Shown one piece after another: positions 1-7,751 of a DNA stretch of 64,000 bases; position 1 is the stretch's first letter; each line of letters begins with the position of its first letter. Below the pieces are notes generated by a model. It made no database searches. It was not told where the DNA came from and saw nothing but the letters and a program-made list of their open reading frames with translations. This DNA comes from Tistlia consotensis USBA 355 (GTDB lineage: Bacteria; Pseudomonadota; Alphaproteobacteria; Kiloniellales; DSM-21159). Where the stretch lies: the NCBI RefSeq assembly GCF_900177295.1, contig NZ_FWZX01000024.1:53077-117076 (forward strand), given 5' to 3'. Position numbers and translations under genes: made by a program.

Positions 1-18
1 GAATCCCACCCTCACCGC

Positions 19-105
19 CATCCTGCTTCGCGCTGCGCGCTTCGCAGGATTTGCGCCAGCCTCGCCGAGAAGCAGGATGCCCTCCGAAGCTTCAGCGAAG
101 GAGGG
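19..105. repeat. Inverted repeats ahead of the GIY-YIG gene
   Basis: An 11-base inverted repeat (catcctgcttc at 19-29, gaagcaggatg at 69-79) is followed by a second imperfect palindrome at 80-105 with arms ccctcc and ggaggg around the self-complementary gaagcttc. The second palindrome ends only 8 bases before the GTG proposed as the start of the nuclease gene. Palindromic leaders of this general look occur next to small GIY-YIG genes in other bacteria, from memory; no search was done. A role as a mobile-repeat remnant or as a leader structure is inference. Confidence 0.5.
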
Positions 106-113
106 CTGTCTCC

Positions 114-500
114 GTGCACTACGTCTATCTCCTGGAGAGCGACGCTGTCCCGGGACAGCGATATGTGGGCGTTACGGCCGATCTGAAGCGCCGGCTGCTC
201 GACCACAACGCCGGGCGATCACGGCACACGTCGAAGTTCTGCCCGTGGCGGCTCGTCACCTATCTCGCGTTCTCCGACCGGCGCAAAGCGGAGGCGTTCG
301 AGCGCTATATCAAGTCCGGATCGGGGCACGCCTTTGCGAACAGGCGCCTCTGGTGGAAACGCCGGGCCGTATTTCCCGCAAGATCTCCTGAGGCGTCGCC
401 CGCGGAGAAAATCGACCGGCGCCTTTACGATCGCTCCACCTTCTCTACGATAGACCGGCCGACGGGCGTTTCCTGTCTCGAGAAGGGGAGACCGGGATGA
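114..500 (+). CDS. GIY-YIG nuclease superfamily protein
   Basis: Small stand-alone GIY-YIG endonuclease-like protein of about 128 residues. From the GTG at 114 it opens VHYVYLLES, the usual first strand of this family, then RYVGVT replaces the YIG strand, followed by DLKRRLLDHN and a KAEAFERYIKSG segment with the conserved glutamate region. Roughly the first 85 residues make up the domain; the last 40 have no recognised fold. An in-frame TTG at 51 would add 21 residues through the palindromic leader, so GTG 114 is preferred. Its stop overlaps the beta-lactamase ATG (ATGA at 497-500), so the two may be translationally coupled. The cellular role of the stand-alone family is not established. Confidence 0.75.
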   Translation: MHYVYLLESDAVPGQRYVGVTADLKRRLLDHNAGRSRHTSKFCPWRLVTYLAFSDRRKAEAFERYIKSGSGHAFANRRLWWKRRAVFPARSPEASPAEKIDRRLYDRSTFSTIDRPTGVSCLEKGRPG

Positions 501-1357
501 CGGCATCGATGACCCGCCGCGCGGCCTTGGCCGGAGCGCTGCTTGCGGCACCCGCGTTGCTGGTGCGGCGCGCCGACGCGGCCGGCAGCCTGACCGGGCT
601 GGAGCAGCAGGTGCGTGGCCGCATCGGCGTCGCGGCGCTCAACGTCGAGACCGGCCGGCGGCTGGACAACCGCTCGGACGAGCGCTTTCCGCTCTGCAGC
701 ACCTTCAAGTTCCTCGCCGCGGCCTGCGTGCTGCGGCGGACCGACCAGGGCGTCGAGCGCCTGGACCGCCGGATCGCCTTCACCGAGGGTCAGGTCGTCG
801 CGCTTTCGCCGGTCACCGAGCGGCGCACCGGCGGCGCCGGCATGACGCTGCGCGATCTCTGCGAGGCGGCGATCACCGCCAGCGACAACACCGCCGGCAA
901 CCTGCTGCTCGACAGCTTCGGCGGGCCTCCGGCGCTGACCGACTTCTGCCGCTCGATCGGCGATTCGGCGACCCGGCTCGACCGCAAGGAGCCCGAGCTG
1001 AACGACGTGGCCGCGGACGACCCGCGGGACAGCACGACGCCGGCGGCGATGCTGGAGGACCTGCGCAAGATCCTGCTGGGCGACGTGCTCTCGAAGCTGT
1101 CGCGCGACCGCCTGGCCGCCTGGCTGGTCGCCAGCCACACCGGGCGGGCCCGGCTGCGCGCCGGCCTGCCCGGCCACTGGCGCGTCGGCGACAAGACCGG
1201 CACCGGCCTCAAGGGCGCCTCCGCCGACATCGCGGTCGCCTGGCCGCCGGGGGGCGGGCCGATCCTGATCGCGGCCTACCTGACCGGTGCCCTGGTGCCG
1301 GACGGCATGCGCGACGCGATCTACAGCCAGATCGGCCGCATGGCCGCGGGGCTGTAG
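497..1357 (+). CDS. bla: Class A beta-lactamase
   Basis: Serine beta-lactamase of 286 residues, the normal class A size, expected to hydrolyse beta-lactams in the periplasm. The motifs are all present and correctly spaced: STFK at 68-71 (nucleophile Ser68, Lys71), SDN at 129-131, the omega-loop EPELN at 165-169 with the general-base Glu165, and KTG at 233-235. Cys67 precedes the nucleophile as in several class A enzymes, but no partner cysteine is seen after the KTG motif, so the disulfide known from some carbapenemases is not supported. The N-terminus (TRRAALAGALLAAPALL, then a basic pair) looks like a twin-arginine-type signal peptide. No mobile element or AmpR-like regulator adjoins it, so it is probably an intrinsic gene; spectrum cannot be read from sequence. 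Confidence 0.93.
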   Translation: MTASMTRRAALAGALLAAPALLVRRADAAGSLTGLEQQVRGRIGVAALNVETGRRLDNRSDERFPLCSTFKFLAAACVLRRTDQGVERLDRRIAFTEGQVVALSPVTERRTGGAGMTLRDLCEAAITASDNTAGNLLLDSFGGPPALTDFCRSIGDSATRLDRKEPELNDVAADDPRDSTTPAAMLEDLRKILLGDVLSKLSRDRLAAWLVASHTGRARLRAGLPGHWRVGDKTGTGLKGASADIAVAWPPGGGPILIAAYLTGALVPDGMRDAIYSQIGRMAAGL

Positions 1358-1460
1358 CCGGCGCCGCGCGACGCCGGCAGCGTGCCGGCGGCGCTCGCTT
1401 CCGGCTCCGAAGCCGCCGGTGCTAGCGTGGCTCCCGGCAGAGCGATGCAAGGGGAGCGAG

Positions 1461-2246
1461 ATGTCGAGGAAAGCAGCGCCGGCCCGGCTCGCCGAGCTCG
1501 ACCTCGGCCGGAAGCTCGGCAAGAAGGCCTACGACAAGCGCATCGCGGCGCTGCAGCAGCAGCTCCGCGTGATCCAGCTCGCCTACTGGAGCCAGGGCCG
1601 GTCCGGCGTCGTGGTCTTCGAGGGCTGGGACGCCGCCGGCAAGGGCGGCACGATCCGGCGCCTGACCGAGCTGCTCGATCCGCGCGGCTTCGAGGTCTGG
1701 CCGATCGGCGCGCCGAGCCGCAAGGAGCTGCGCCAGCACTACCTGCAGCGCTTCTGGATGCGCATGCCGGAGAACTGCGAGATCGCCGTCTTCGACCGCT
1801 CCTGGTACGGCCGGGTGCTGGTCGAGCGGGTCGAGAAGCTGACGCCCAAGGCCGACTGGCGGCGGGCCTACGAGGAGATCAACGCCTTCGAGAAGCTGCT
1901 GACCAACGACGGCATCCGCGTCGTCAAGCTGTTCCTCCACGTCTCGCTGGAGGAGCAGAAGCGCCGCCTGCGCGAGCGCGTCGCGGAGCCGCTGAAGCAG
2001 TGGAAGCTCGGCCGCGAGGACTTCCGCAACATCGAGCTGCGCGAGGCCTACAGCGAGGCCATCGAGGACATGCTGGCGCATACCTCGAGCGAGCATGCGC
2101 CCTGGCACCTGATCGCCTCGGAGGACAAGCAGTTCGGCCGGGTCGCCGCCCTGGAGGCGGTCGTCGAGGCGTTGTCGCGCGATGTCGACCTGTCGCCGCC
2201 GCCGCTCGACCCGGTGATCGAGGCCCTGGCCCGCGAGCTGCTGTGA
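1461..2246 (+). CDS. ppk2: Polyphosphate kinase 2 family protein
   Basis: PPK2-type kinase of 261 residues that transfers phosphate between polyphosphate and nucleotides in the cytoplasm. It has the family Walker A (GWDAAGKGG at 55-63), the Walker B/lid motif FDRSWYGR at 111-118, and the basic lid region around EEQKRRLRERV. The ATG at 1461 is chosen because GGGGAG lies just upstream and the protein then begins at a usual family position; an ATG at 1287 in the same frame would run back into the beta-lactamase gene. It is a single-domain enzyme. Whether it prefers ADP, GDP or AMP cannot be settled by eye. It stands alone, downstream of and co-directional with the beta-lactamase. Confidence 0.93.
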   Translation: MSRKAAPARLAELDLGRKLGKKAYDKRIAALQQQLRVIQLAYWSQGRSGVVVFEGWDAAGKGGTIRRLTELLDPRGFEVWPIGAPSRKELRQHYLQRFWMRMPENCEIAVFDRSWYGRVLVERVEKLTPKADWRRAYEEINAFEKLLTNDGIRVVKLFLHVSLEEQKRRLRERVAEPLKQWKLGREDFRNIELREAYSEAIEDMLAHTSSEHAPWHLIASEDKQFGRVAALEAVVEALSRDVDLSPPPLDPVIEALARELL

Positions 2247-2326
2247 CGCCGGCGCAGCGGTCCCGCCGCTATTCTGTAACGCCCTTGCGGTTGCTCCGGC
2301 GCGGCGCTGCCCGATAGCCTGACGTC

Positions 2327-3058
2327 ATGCCGCTCGATTCGCGCATTCCCAGCCATCTGACCTTCGAGGGTCGGGAGGTGCCGCTGGAGCTGCGCGTCTC
2401 GCCGCGCGCCCGCCGCCTGTCGCTGCGCCTCGACCCGGGCCGCGGCGGCCTGGTGCTGACCCTGCCCGAGGGCCTGCCGGTCGCCCGCGGCCTCGATTTC
2501 GTCGAGCGCCAGAGCGGCTGGATCGCCGGTCGCCTCGCCCAGCTGCCGCCGCGCGTGCCCTTCGCCGACGGCGCAGTCCTGCCGATCCTCGGCGCCGACC
2601 ACCAGATCCGCCATGCGCCCTGGGCGCGGGCCGCGGTCTGGCAGGACGGCGGCCTGCTCTGGGTATCGGGCGCCGCCGAGCACCTGCCGCGGCGCGTCAC
2701 CGACTGGCTGAAGTCCGAGGCGCGTCGCCAGGTGGCGCGCCGTGCGCGGGAGAAGGCGGCCGGGCTGCCGGCGCTCGCCGAGACCCGCCGGATCCGGCAG
2801 CTCGGCCGGATCGCGGTGCGCGAGACCACCAGCCGCTGGGGCAGCTGCACGGCACGCGGCGACCTCTCGTTCTGCTGGCGCCTGGTGCTGGCGCCCGAGG
2901 CCGTGCTCGACTACGTCGTCGCCCACGAGGTCGCACATCTGGCGCATCTCGACCACTCGCCCGCCTTCTGGCGGCTGTGCCGGCAGCTGACCGGCGAGGC
3001 CGACCGCTCCCGCGACTGGCTGCGCCACCACGGCATGCGGCTGCAGCGGTTCGGCTGA
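2327..3058 (+). CDS. YgjP-like M48-type metallohydrolase (DUF45)
   Basis: Protein of 243 residues of the YgjP/DUF45 family, which has a zinc-metallopeptidase-like fold. The C-terminal half carries TTSRWGSC, the family signature before the zinc site, then HEVAH at 200-204 (zinc histidines and catalytic glutamate) and LDHSPAFW, which supplies the third ligand region. The N-terminal half is the beta-rich part typical of the family. It has no signal peptide, so it should be cytosolic. The E. coli homologue has been reported to act on nucleotides, but the substrate here is unknown. It is a single gene with an 80-base gap from ppk2. Confidence 0.88.
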   Translation: MPLDSRIPSHLTFEGREVPLELRVSPRARRLSLRLDPGRGGLVLTLPEGLPVARGLDFVERQSGWIAGRLAQLPPRVPFADGAVLPILGADHQIRHAPWARAAVWQDGGLLWVSGAAEHLPRRVTDWLKSEARRQVARRAREKAAGLPALAETRRIRQLGRIAVRETTSRWGSCTARGDLSFCWRLVLAPEAVLDYVVAHEVAHLAHLDHSPAFWRLCRQLTGEADRSRDWLRHHGMRLQRFG

Positions 3059-3121
3059 GGCGCCGCCGGTCTTCCGGAAGACACGGGGTTGCACTGCCCG
3101 GGTGGGTTTGCGCGCCTAAAG

Positions 3122-3150
3122 GGTAGTACCAGAAATTTTGTAATACTACC
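3122..3150. promoter_or_regulatory. Inverted repeat upstream of the PAS gene, possible operator
   Basis: The arms ggtagta (3122-3128) and tactacc (3144-3150) flank a 15-base A/T-rich spacer in an otherwise very GC-rich region, about 65 bases before the TTG start of the first PAS gene. The perfect arms and low GC fit a regulator-binding site or a small hairpin. No regulator is assigned and no convincing -35/-10 pair was found beside it. Confidence 0.35.
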
Positions 3151-3216
3151 ACACTTGGCAGTCGCGATGGCGTAACAATAGCGCGTCGGTCGGGTTACGT
3201 CTTCGGAGGAATCCCC

Positions 3217-3723
3217 TTGTCCGCTGTCGCTATCGAAACCTGGCGCCACGCCTTCCAGGAAGAGCTGCCGCTATACCAGCTTTCTGATTATCCGCTGCTC
3301 GACGCCTGCTATCGTCACTGGCGGGACAGCTGTCCGGAGAACGGCCTTCCGGCGCGCCTCGACCCGGTCGAGCTGCCGCGCCCGATCCTGTCCGGCGTGC
3401 TGCTGTTCGACCTCGAGCGCGCGCCGCTCCAGCTCCGCGTCCGCCTCGCCGGCACGGCGGTCTGCGACAAGCACGGCGGCGAGCTGCGCGGCAGGACGCC
3501 GGAGGAGTTCCTGGAGCCGGACGATGCCTGTCTGCTGCACGAGACCGCGCTGGCGATCGCCCGCAGCCGGCGGCCGAGCCTGGTGAAGCGCTCCTACGTG
3601 GCGATCGGCGAGTGGCTCTGGAACTACACCCGGCTGATCCTGCCCCTTGCGCGCAAGGACGGCGTCACGGTCGACTCCTTCTTCCTCGCCGTCGACCCGA
3701 GCACGCTGCGCCGCAACCCCTGA
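3217..3723 (+). CDS. PAS domain protein (PAS_5-type), copy 1
   Basis: Single-domain cytosolic protein of 168 residues resembling the alphaproteobacterial PAS_5 family (PF07310). The family features are the N-terminal LLDACYRHW helix, the LRVRLAGTAVCDKHGGELRG segment and the final strand WNYTRLILPLARK. No output domain is fused to it. It starts at TTG 3217, supported by the strong Shine-Dalgarno CGGAGGA 6 bases upstream; no better ATG exists. It is a paralogue of the next gene, with identical length and matching motifs, so it arose by tandem duplication. Its position before regB-regA is suggestive only. Ligand and partner are unknown. Confidence 0.8.
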   Translation: MSAVAIETWRHAFQEELPLYQLSDYPLLDACYRHWRDSCPENGLPARLDPVELPRPILSGVLLFDLERAPLQLRVRLAGTAVCDKHGGELRGRTPEEFLEPDDACLLHETALAIARSRRPSLVKRSYVAIGEWLWNYTRLILPLARKDGVTVDSFFLAVDPSTLRRNP

Positions 3724-3830
3724 CCCGCCGCACCGGAGTCGGTCTCTCCGGGAGCGACGGCCGCCAGGCCCTCGCCAGGACGCTGCCGGCAGCTTGCCGG
3801 CGATCGCAGCACGAGCCGACCGGACCGTCG

Positions 3831-4337
3831 ATGCCCCCCCTGACACGCTGGCGCGCCAGCCGACACGAAGAGCTGCCGCTCGACCGGCTGGCCGGCTTTC
3901 CGCTTCTCGAGGCCTGCTACCGGGTCTGGCTCGACGCCTCCGGCGGGGCCGCCCTGCCGAAGCGGCTCGATCCGCTGGATCTGCCGCGCGAGGCCCTGCC
4001 GACGGTCATGCTGCTCGATCTCGAAGGCCAGCCGGCGCCAGGCCGCCTGAGGGTGCGGCTGGCCGGCACCGAGGTCTGCACGAAGCACGGCGGCGAGCTG
4101 AAGGGCAGGGCCACCCACGACTTCTTCGAGGCCGAGGACGCGGCCGTGGTGGTCGGGTCTGCGCTGCAGGTCGCCCGCTCGCGCGAGCCGAGCCTGGCCC
4201 GCCGCGCCTATGTCTCGCTGAACGGCCGGATGTGGGGCTACACGCGGCTGATCGTGCCGCTGTCGCGCGGCGGCGAGGTGGTCGACTCCTTCTTCAAGGT
4301 CGCCGATCCGCGGACCCTGGGCCGTCTCGACGACTGA
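3831..4337 (+). CDS. PAS domain protein (PAS_5-type), copy 2
   Basis: Tandem paralogue of the preceding gene, also 168 residues. It shares the ordered blocks EELPL, PLLEACYRVW, RVRLAGTEVCTKHGGELKGR, ARRAYVSLNGRMWGYTRLIVPL and VVDSFF, and has diverged elsewhere. The ATG at 3831 is favoured over upstream in-frame starts because it lines up with the start of copy 1. There is no signal peptide, transmembrane segment or output domain. A 107-base gap separates the two copies. A sensory role through a bound small molecule or a partner protein is expected from the fold but is not demonstrated. Confidence 0.8.
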   Translation: MPPLTRWRASRHEELPLDRLAGFPLLEACYRVWLDASGGAALPKRLDPLDLPREALPTVMLLDLEGQPAPGRLRVRLAGTEVCTKHGGELKGRATHDFFEAEDAAVVVGSALQVARSREPSLARRAYVSLNGRMWGYTRLIVPLSRGGEVVDSFFKVADPRTLGRLDD

Positions 4338-4473
4338 TTCCGCGCCCGGCGCGGCAGACTGTCCCTTTCCCCCGCGCCTCGATGGCCTAGAGTGGCCCGC
4401 CAAGTGGCCCGCCAGCCGCCCCGCGGCGGCGAACCGACCCGCGCGCTCAGAGAGGACGCCCGCCCGCCAGCCG

Positions 4474-5880
4474 ATGAGCAGGACCAAGACCGCCCTCAGG
4501 CCCGAGGCCACGACGCTGGTGCGCCGCTTCCTGCCGATCCGCCCGGCTCGCCCGGCTGGGCACGTGCGGCTGCGCACGCTGATCTTCATCCGCTGGGTCG
4601 CGATCCTCGGGCAGCTCGCCGCCCTGGTCGTCGTCACCGGCGGCCTCAAGTTCGATCTGCCGCTGATCGAGGCCGCCGGGGTCATCGCCGTCGCCGGACT
4701 GGTCAACCTGTCGGTCGGCCTGATGCAGCGCGGCACGGTCTGGCTGCGCGACCCGGCGGCGACCGCCTCGCTGGGCTTCGACCTGGTGCAGCTGCTGGCC
4801 CTGCTGGCGCTGACCGGCGGACTCGACAACCCCTTCGCGATCCTGGTGCTGGCGCCGGTCGTGGTCTCCGCGGCGACGCTGTCGCGGCGCAGCACCCTGC
4901 TGCTCTCGAGCATCGCGGTCGTCGGCATCACGCTGCTCGGCCTCTGGCACCTGCCGCTGCCGTGGGAGGAGGCCGGCCTGGACCTGCCGCCGGTCTACCT
5001 GCTCGGCGTCTGGGCCGCGCTGGCCCTGTCCGTCGTCTTCACCGCGGCCTACGTCTCGTCGCTGGCCAGCGAGTCGCGACGCATGGCCGACGCCCTGGCG
5101 GCGACCCAGCTGGCCCTGGAGCGCGAGCAGCGCCTGGCCGCCCTCGGCGGCCTGGCGGCGGCGGCGGCGCACGAGCTCGGCAGCCCGCTCGCCACGATCG
5201 CGGTGGTCGCCCGCGAGCTGGAGCACGAGATCCCGCCCGACCTGCCGGAGGACAGCCCGGTGCGCCAGGACCTGGCGCTGCTGCGCGGCGAGACCGAGCG
5301 CTGCCGCCAGATCCTGGCCGAGCTGGGCGAGCGCCCGGAGGGCGATCGCGACAGCGACGGCGACGGCGAGGACACGCCGTTCCACCGCCTGCCGCTGGCG
5401 GCCCTGGTCGAGATCGCCGCAGCCCCCTTCGAGGGCGAGGGCAAGGCCCTGGACATCGTCTATGCGCCGGGCCTGCAGCCGGCCGACCAGCCGACTCTGG
5501 TGCGCCGTGCGGACCTGGTGCACGGCCTCGGCAGCCTGCTGCAGAACGCCCTGCAGTTCGCCACGTCCCGCGTCGAGGTCGAGCTGGCCTGGGACGACGA
5601 GACGATCGAGGTCTCGATCCGCGACGACGGGCCCGGCTTCGCGCCGCAGATCCTGAGCGATCTCGGCGACCCCTACGTCTCGACCGGGCGCGCCGACGCG
5701 CGCGGCGGACGCGACCAGCGCGGCAAGGACCACATGGGCCTGGGCGTGTTCATCGCCCAGACCCTGCTGGCCCGCAGCGGCGCCTCCCTGACCTTCGCCA
5801 ATCGTCCCTCTGGTGGCGCGGAGGTTGCTATTTCCTGGCAGAGGGACCATGTCGTTGCCACAAAGGCAGGATGGCTATGA
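4474..5880 (+). CDS. regB: RegB/PrrB/ActS-type redox sensor histidine kinase
   Basis: Membrane histidine kinase of 468 residues that senses the redox state of the quinone pool and phosphorylates RegA. About six hydrophobic segments fill residues 33-195. GGLDNPF at 115-121 matches the quinone-site loop of RegB. The H-box AAAHELGSPLATI carries the phosphorylated His233. ERCRQIL holds Cys277 at the place of the redox-active cysteine of Rhodobacter RegB. The ATP-binding part has N, G1 (DDGPGF) and G2 (GLGVFIAQTL) boxes. It overlaps regA by ATGA. In many relatives regB and regA are divergent around senC; here they are co-directional and no senC is present. Confidence 0.93.
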   Translation: MSRTKTALRPEATTLVRRFLPIRPARPAGHVRLRTLIFIRWVAILGQLAALVVVTGGLKFDLPLIEAAGVIAVAGLVNLSVGLMQRGTVWLRDPAATASLGFDLVQLLALLALTGGLDNPFAILVLAPVVVSAATLSRRSTLLLSSIAVVGITLLGLWHLPLPWEEAGLDLPPVYLLGVWAALALSVVFTAAYVSSLASESRRMADALAATQLALEREQRLAALGGLAAAAAHELGSPLATIAVVARELEHEIPPDLPEDSPVRQDLALLRGETERCRQILAELGERPEGDRDSDGDGEDTPFHRLPLAALVEIAAAPFEGEGKALDIVYAPGLQPADQPTLVRRADLVHGLGSLLQNALQFATSRVEVELAWDDETIEVSIRDDGPGFAPQILSDLGDPYVSTGRADARGGRDQRGKDHMGLGVFIAQTLLARSGASLTFANRPSGGAEVAISWQRDHVVATKAGWL

Positions 5881-6449
5881 CGACACTGCAAATGGACTCC
5901 CAAACCCGAATCACCCCCCAGGACGAGCGGCGGCTGCTGGTCGTCGACGACGACGAGCGGTTCTGCTCGCGGCTCGCGCGTGCCATGGAGCAGCGCGGCT
6001 TCGCGGTGGAGCAGGCGACCTCGGTCGCCGACGCCGTGGCCGCGGCGAGACGCGACCCGCCCGAGTACGCGGTCGTCGACCTGCGGCTGCAGGACGGCAG
6101 CGGCCTGGACGTGGTCCAGGCGCTGCGCGAGGCGGACGAGAACACCCGCATCGTGATCCTGACCGGCTACGGCAACATCGCGACGGCGGTCGCCGCCGTG
6201 AAGGTCGGTGCGACCGACTATCTGCCCAAGCCGGCCGACGCCGACCAGATCGCCGCCGCGCTGACCGTCGAGGACGGCGACCTGCCGCCGCCGCCGGAGA
6301 ATCCCATGTCGGCCGACCGGGTCCGCTGGGAGCACATCCAGCGGGTCTACGAGCAGTGCGACCGCAACGTCTCGGAGACCGCCCGGCGCCTGCGCATGCA
6401 CCGCCGCACGCTGCAGCGCATCCTGGCGAAGTACGCGCCGCGCGACTGA
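5877..6449 (+). CDS. regA: RegA/PrrA/ActR-type response regulator
   Basis: Response regulator of 190 residues, partner of RegB, controlling redox-dependent genes for respiration and central metabolism. The receiver domain has the acidic pocket VVDDDE, the phospho-acceptor aspartate in VVDLRLQDGSGL, the conserved threonine in VILTGYG and the lysine in YLPKPAD. A linker with several prolines leads to a Fis-type helix-turn-helix, NVSETARRLRMHRRTLQR, which is nearly invariant in the RegA family. ATG 5877 overlaps the regB stop (ATGA) and sits 6 bases after AAGGCAGG; ATG 5871, two codons earlier, is possible but too close to that site. Confidence 0.94.
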   Translation: MTTLQMDSQTRITPQDERRLLVVDDDERFCSRLARAMEQRGFAVEQATSVADAVAAARRDPPEYAVVDLRLQDGSGLDVVQALREADENTRIVILTGYGNIATAVAAVKVGATDYLPKPADADQIAAALTVEDGDLPPPPENPMSADRVRWEHIQRVYEQCDRNVSETARRLRMHRRTLQRILAKYAPRD

Positions 6450-6467
6450 GCCGCCCCTGCGACCCGA

Positions 6468-6500
6468 AGCGGCGCCGCGGAGCGGATCCGCGGGGCCGCT
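6468..6500 (+). terminator. Strong hairpin after regA, terminator-like
   Basis: The arms at 6468-6481 and 6487-6500 pair over 14 positions with one mismatch around a 5-base loop, 19 bases after the regA stop. There is no U-run, so it may be a processing or Rho-assisted end, or simply a GC-rich hairpin ahead of the HprK-like gene. Confidence 0.45.
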
Positions 6501-6546
6501 GCGGGGCGCTGGACCCGGCGCGCCGTTGCGGCATACTGCGCCCGCG

Positions 6547-7455
6547 ATGACCGCGACTGCGCTTAAGCTCTCCGAGCGTTACCGACTGTCGGCCGGCGGC
6601 CTGCCGCCGGACGCCGGCGTCGCCCTGTCGGCCGAGCTGCCGGACGCTGTCGCGGCGCTGATCTCCGCCTGCCTGCCCGGCTGGTCGCTGGCCGCCGAGC
6701 GTCCCGCTCCGGACGCCCCCGACCTCGCCGTATCCGCCGTGCCGGGCGGCTTCGAGGTCCGCCACGACCTGCTGCCCGGCGGCTGCTTCGAGGCCGGCTC
6801 GCCGCTGGAGGCCGCCAACGCGGTCGCCGGCGCCGCGACCGGTGCCTGGATCCGGGCCCAGCCCGGCTGGGTGCAGCTGCATGCCGCCGGCGTCGAGCTG
6901 GCCGGCCGCCTGACCCTGCTGCTCGGCGCCAGCGGCGCCGGCAAGTCGACCCTGGCTCTCGAGTTCGCCGCGGCCGGTCGGCGCCTGTTCGGCGACGACC
7001 GGCTGGCCGTCGTGCTGCCGCCCGCCGGGACCGCGGACCGCGCGCCCGAGGCCGTTGCCCTCGGGGTCGGCCCCAAGCTGCGCCGGCCCCTGCCCGCCGC
7101 CGCCTCCGCGGCGCTCCGCCGGCTCGCCGAGGCGCATACCGCCCGGGCCAGCGAGACGGTCGCCCTGGTCGCGCTGCCGGCGGCGCTGCTCGCGCGCCCC
7201 GGCGAGCGGCTCCCGGTCGCCCGCCTCGTGCTGCTGGAGCGCAGGGGCGGCGAGGGCGGCGAGGTGCCGCCCGGCCTGGCGCCGGCCGAGGCCCCGGCCG
7301 TGCTGCGCGCCCTGCTGCCGAACGCCCTGGCGCCCTGCCTCGGGCCGGTCGAGCTGCTGGCCTGGGCGCAGCGCCTGGTCGGCCTGCTGCCCTGCCTGCG
7401 GCTCGGCTACCGCGAGGGCAGCGAGGCGATGGCCCTGCTCGAGGACGCGCCGTGA
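6547..7455 (+). CDS. HprK-related kinase A (HPr kinase-like)
   Basis: Protein of 302 residues with an HPr-kinase-like P-loop domain. LHAAGVEL leads to Walker A GASGAGKS at 127-134, then FGDDRLAVV follows, as in HprK C-terminal domains. The N-terminal 100 residues are not recognised. Relatives (HprK-related kinase A) occur beside a PqqD-like protein and a PF14907-type nucleotidyltransferase. Here the PqqD-like gene follows directly with a GTGA overlap, and the nucleotidyltransferase lies 18 kb away at 25394. No HPr/PTS gene is seen, so the substrate is probably not HPr. In lasso-peptide clusters a related kinase phosphorylates a peptide; that parallel is inference. ATG 6547 is chosen over TTG 6526 for its position. 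Confidence 0.8.
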   Translation: MTATALKLSERYRLSAGGLPPDAGVALSAELPDAVAALISACLPGWSLAAERPAPDAPDLAVSAVPGGFEVRHDLLPGGCFEAGSPLEAANAVAGAATGAWIRAQPGWVQLHAAGVELAGRLTLLLGASGAGKSTLALEFAAAGRRLFGDDRLAVVLPPAGTADRAPEAVALGVGPKLRRPLPAAASAALRRLAEAHTARASETVALVALPAALLARPGERLPVARLVLLERRGGEGGEVPPGLAPAEAPAVLRALLPNALAPCLGPVELLAWAQRLVGLLPCLRLGYREGSEAMALLEDAP

Positions 7456-7718
7456 GCGGCCTCAGGCGCAATCCGGCGGTGACCACCACCGAGATCGAGG
7501 GCGAGTTCTTCCTGGTCGAGCCGGCGAGCGGCGAGATCTTCTACCTGGACGCCGTGACCAGCGGCATCTGGCGACTGGTCGAGCAGCCCTGCGACGAGGC
7601 GGAGATCCTGTCGACCCTCGCGGCGGCCTTCCCGGAGACCGCCGCCGAGCGGCTGCGGGGCGACGTCGGCCGGCTGCTCGCCGAGATGCGCCAGGCGCGC
7701 CTGCTGCTGCCGGCCTGA
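7452..7718 (+). CDS. PqqD-like peptide-chaperone protein
   Basis: Small 88-residue protein of the PqqD fold, the fold also used as the leader-recognition domain in many peptide-modifying enzymes. The family signature is present in order: GEFFLVEPASGEIFYLDAVTSGIW, then a helix-turn-helix-like stretch with DEAEILSTLAAAFPE and a final amphipathic helix, DVGRLLAEMRQARLL. GTG 7452 overlaps the HprK-like stop (GTGA), so the two are coupled. No radical-SAM gene and no PQQ genes are present, so a PQQ role is unlikely. The likely job is to present a peptide or protein to the kinase and nucleotidyltransferase of the same system. Confidence 0.82.
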   Translation: MSGLRRNPAVTTTEIEGEFFLVEPASGEIFYLDAVTSGIWRLVEQPCDEAEILSTLAAAFPETAAERLRGDVGRLLAEMRQARLLLPA

Positions 7719-7751
7719 GCATCGTCTCCTGCCGGGCGGCGGCGCGGCCTC

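Noticed and set aside
4392..6449. Continuous plus-strand frame joining a long Arg/Pro-rich stretch to the response regulator
   Set aside because: The part before about 5871 is out of frame with regB, which is clearly the real gene; only the end (regA) is real.
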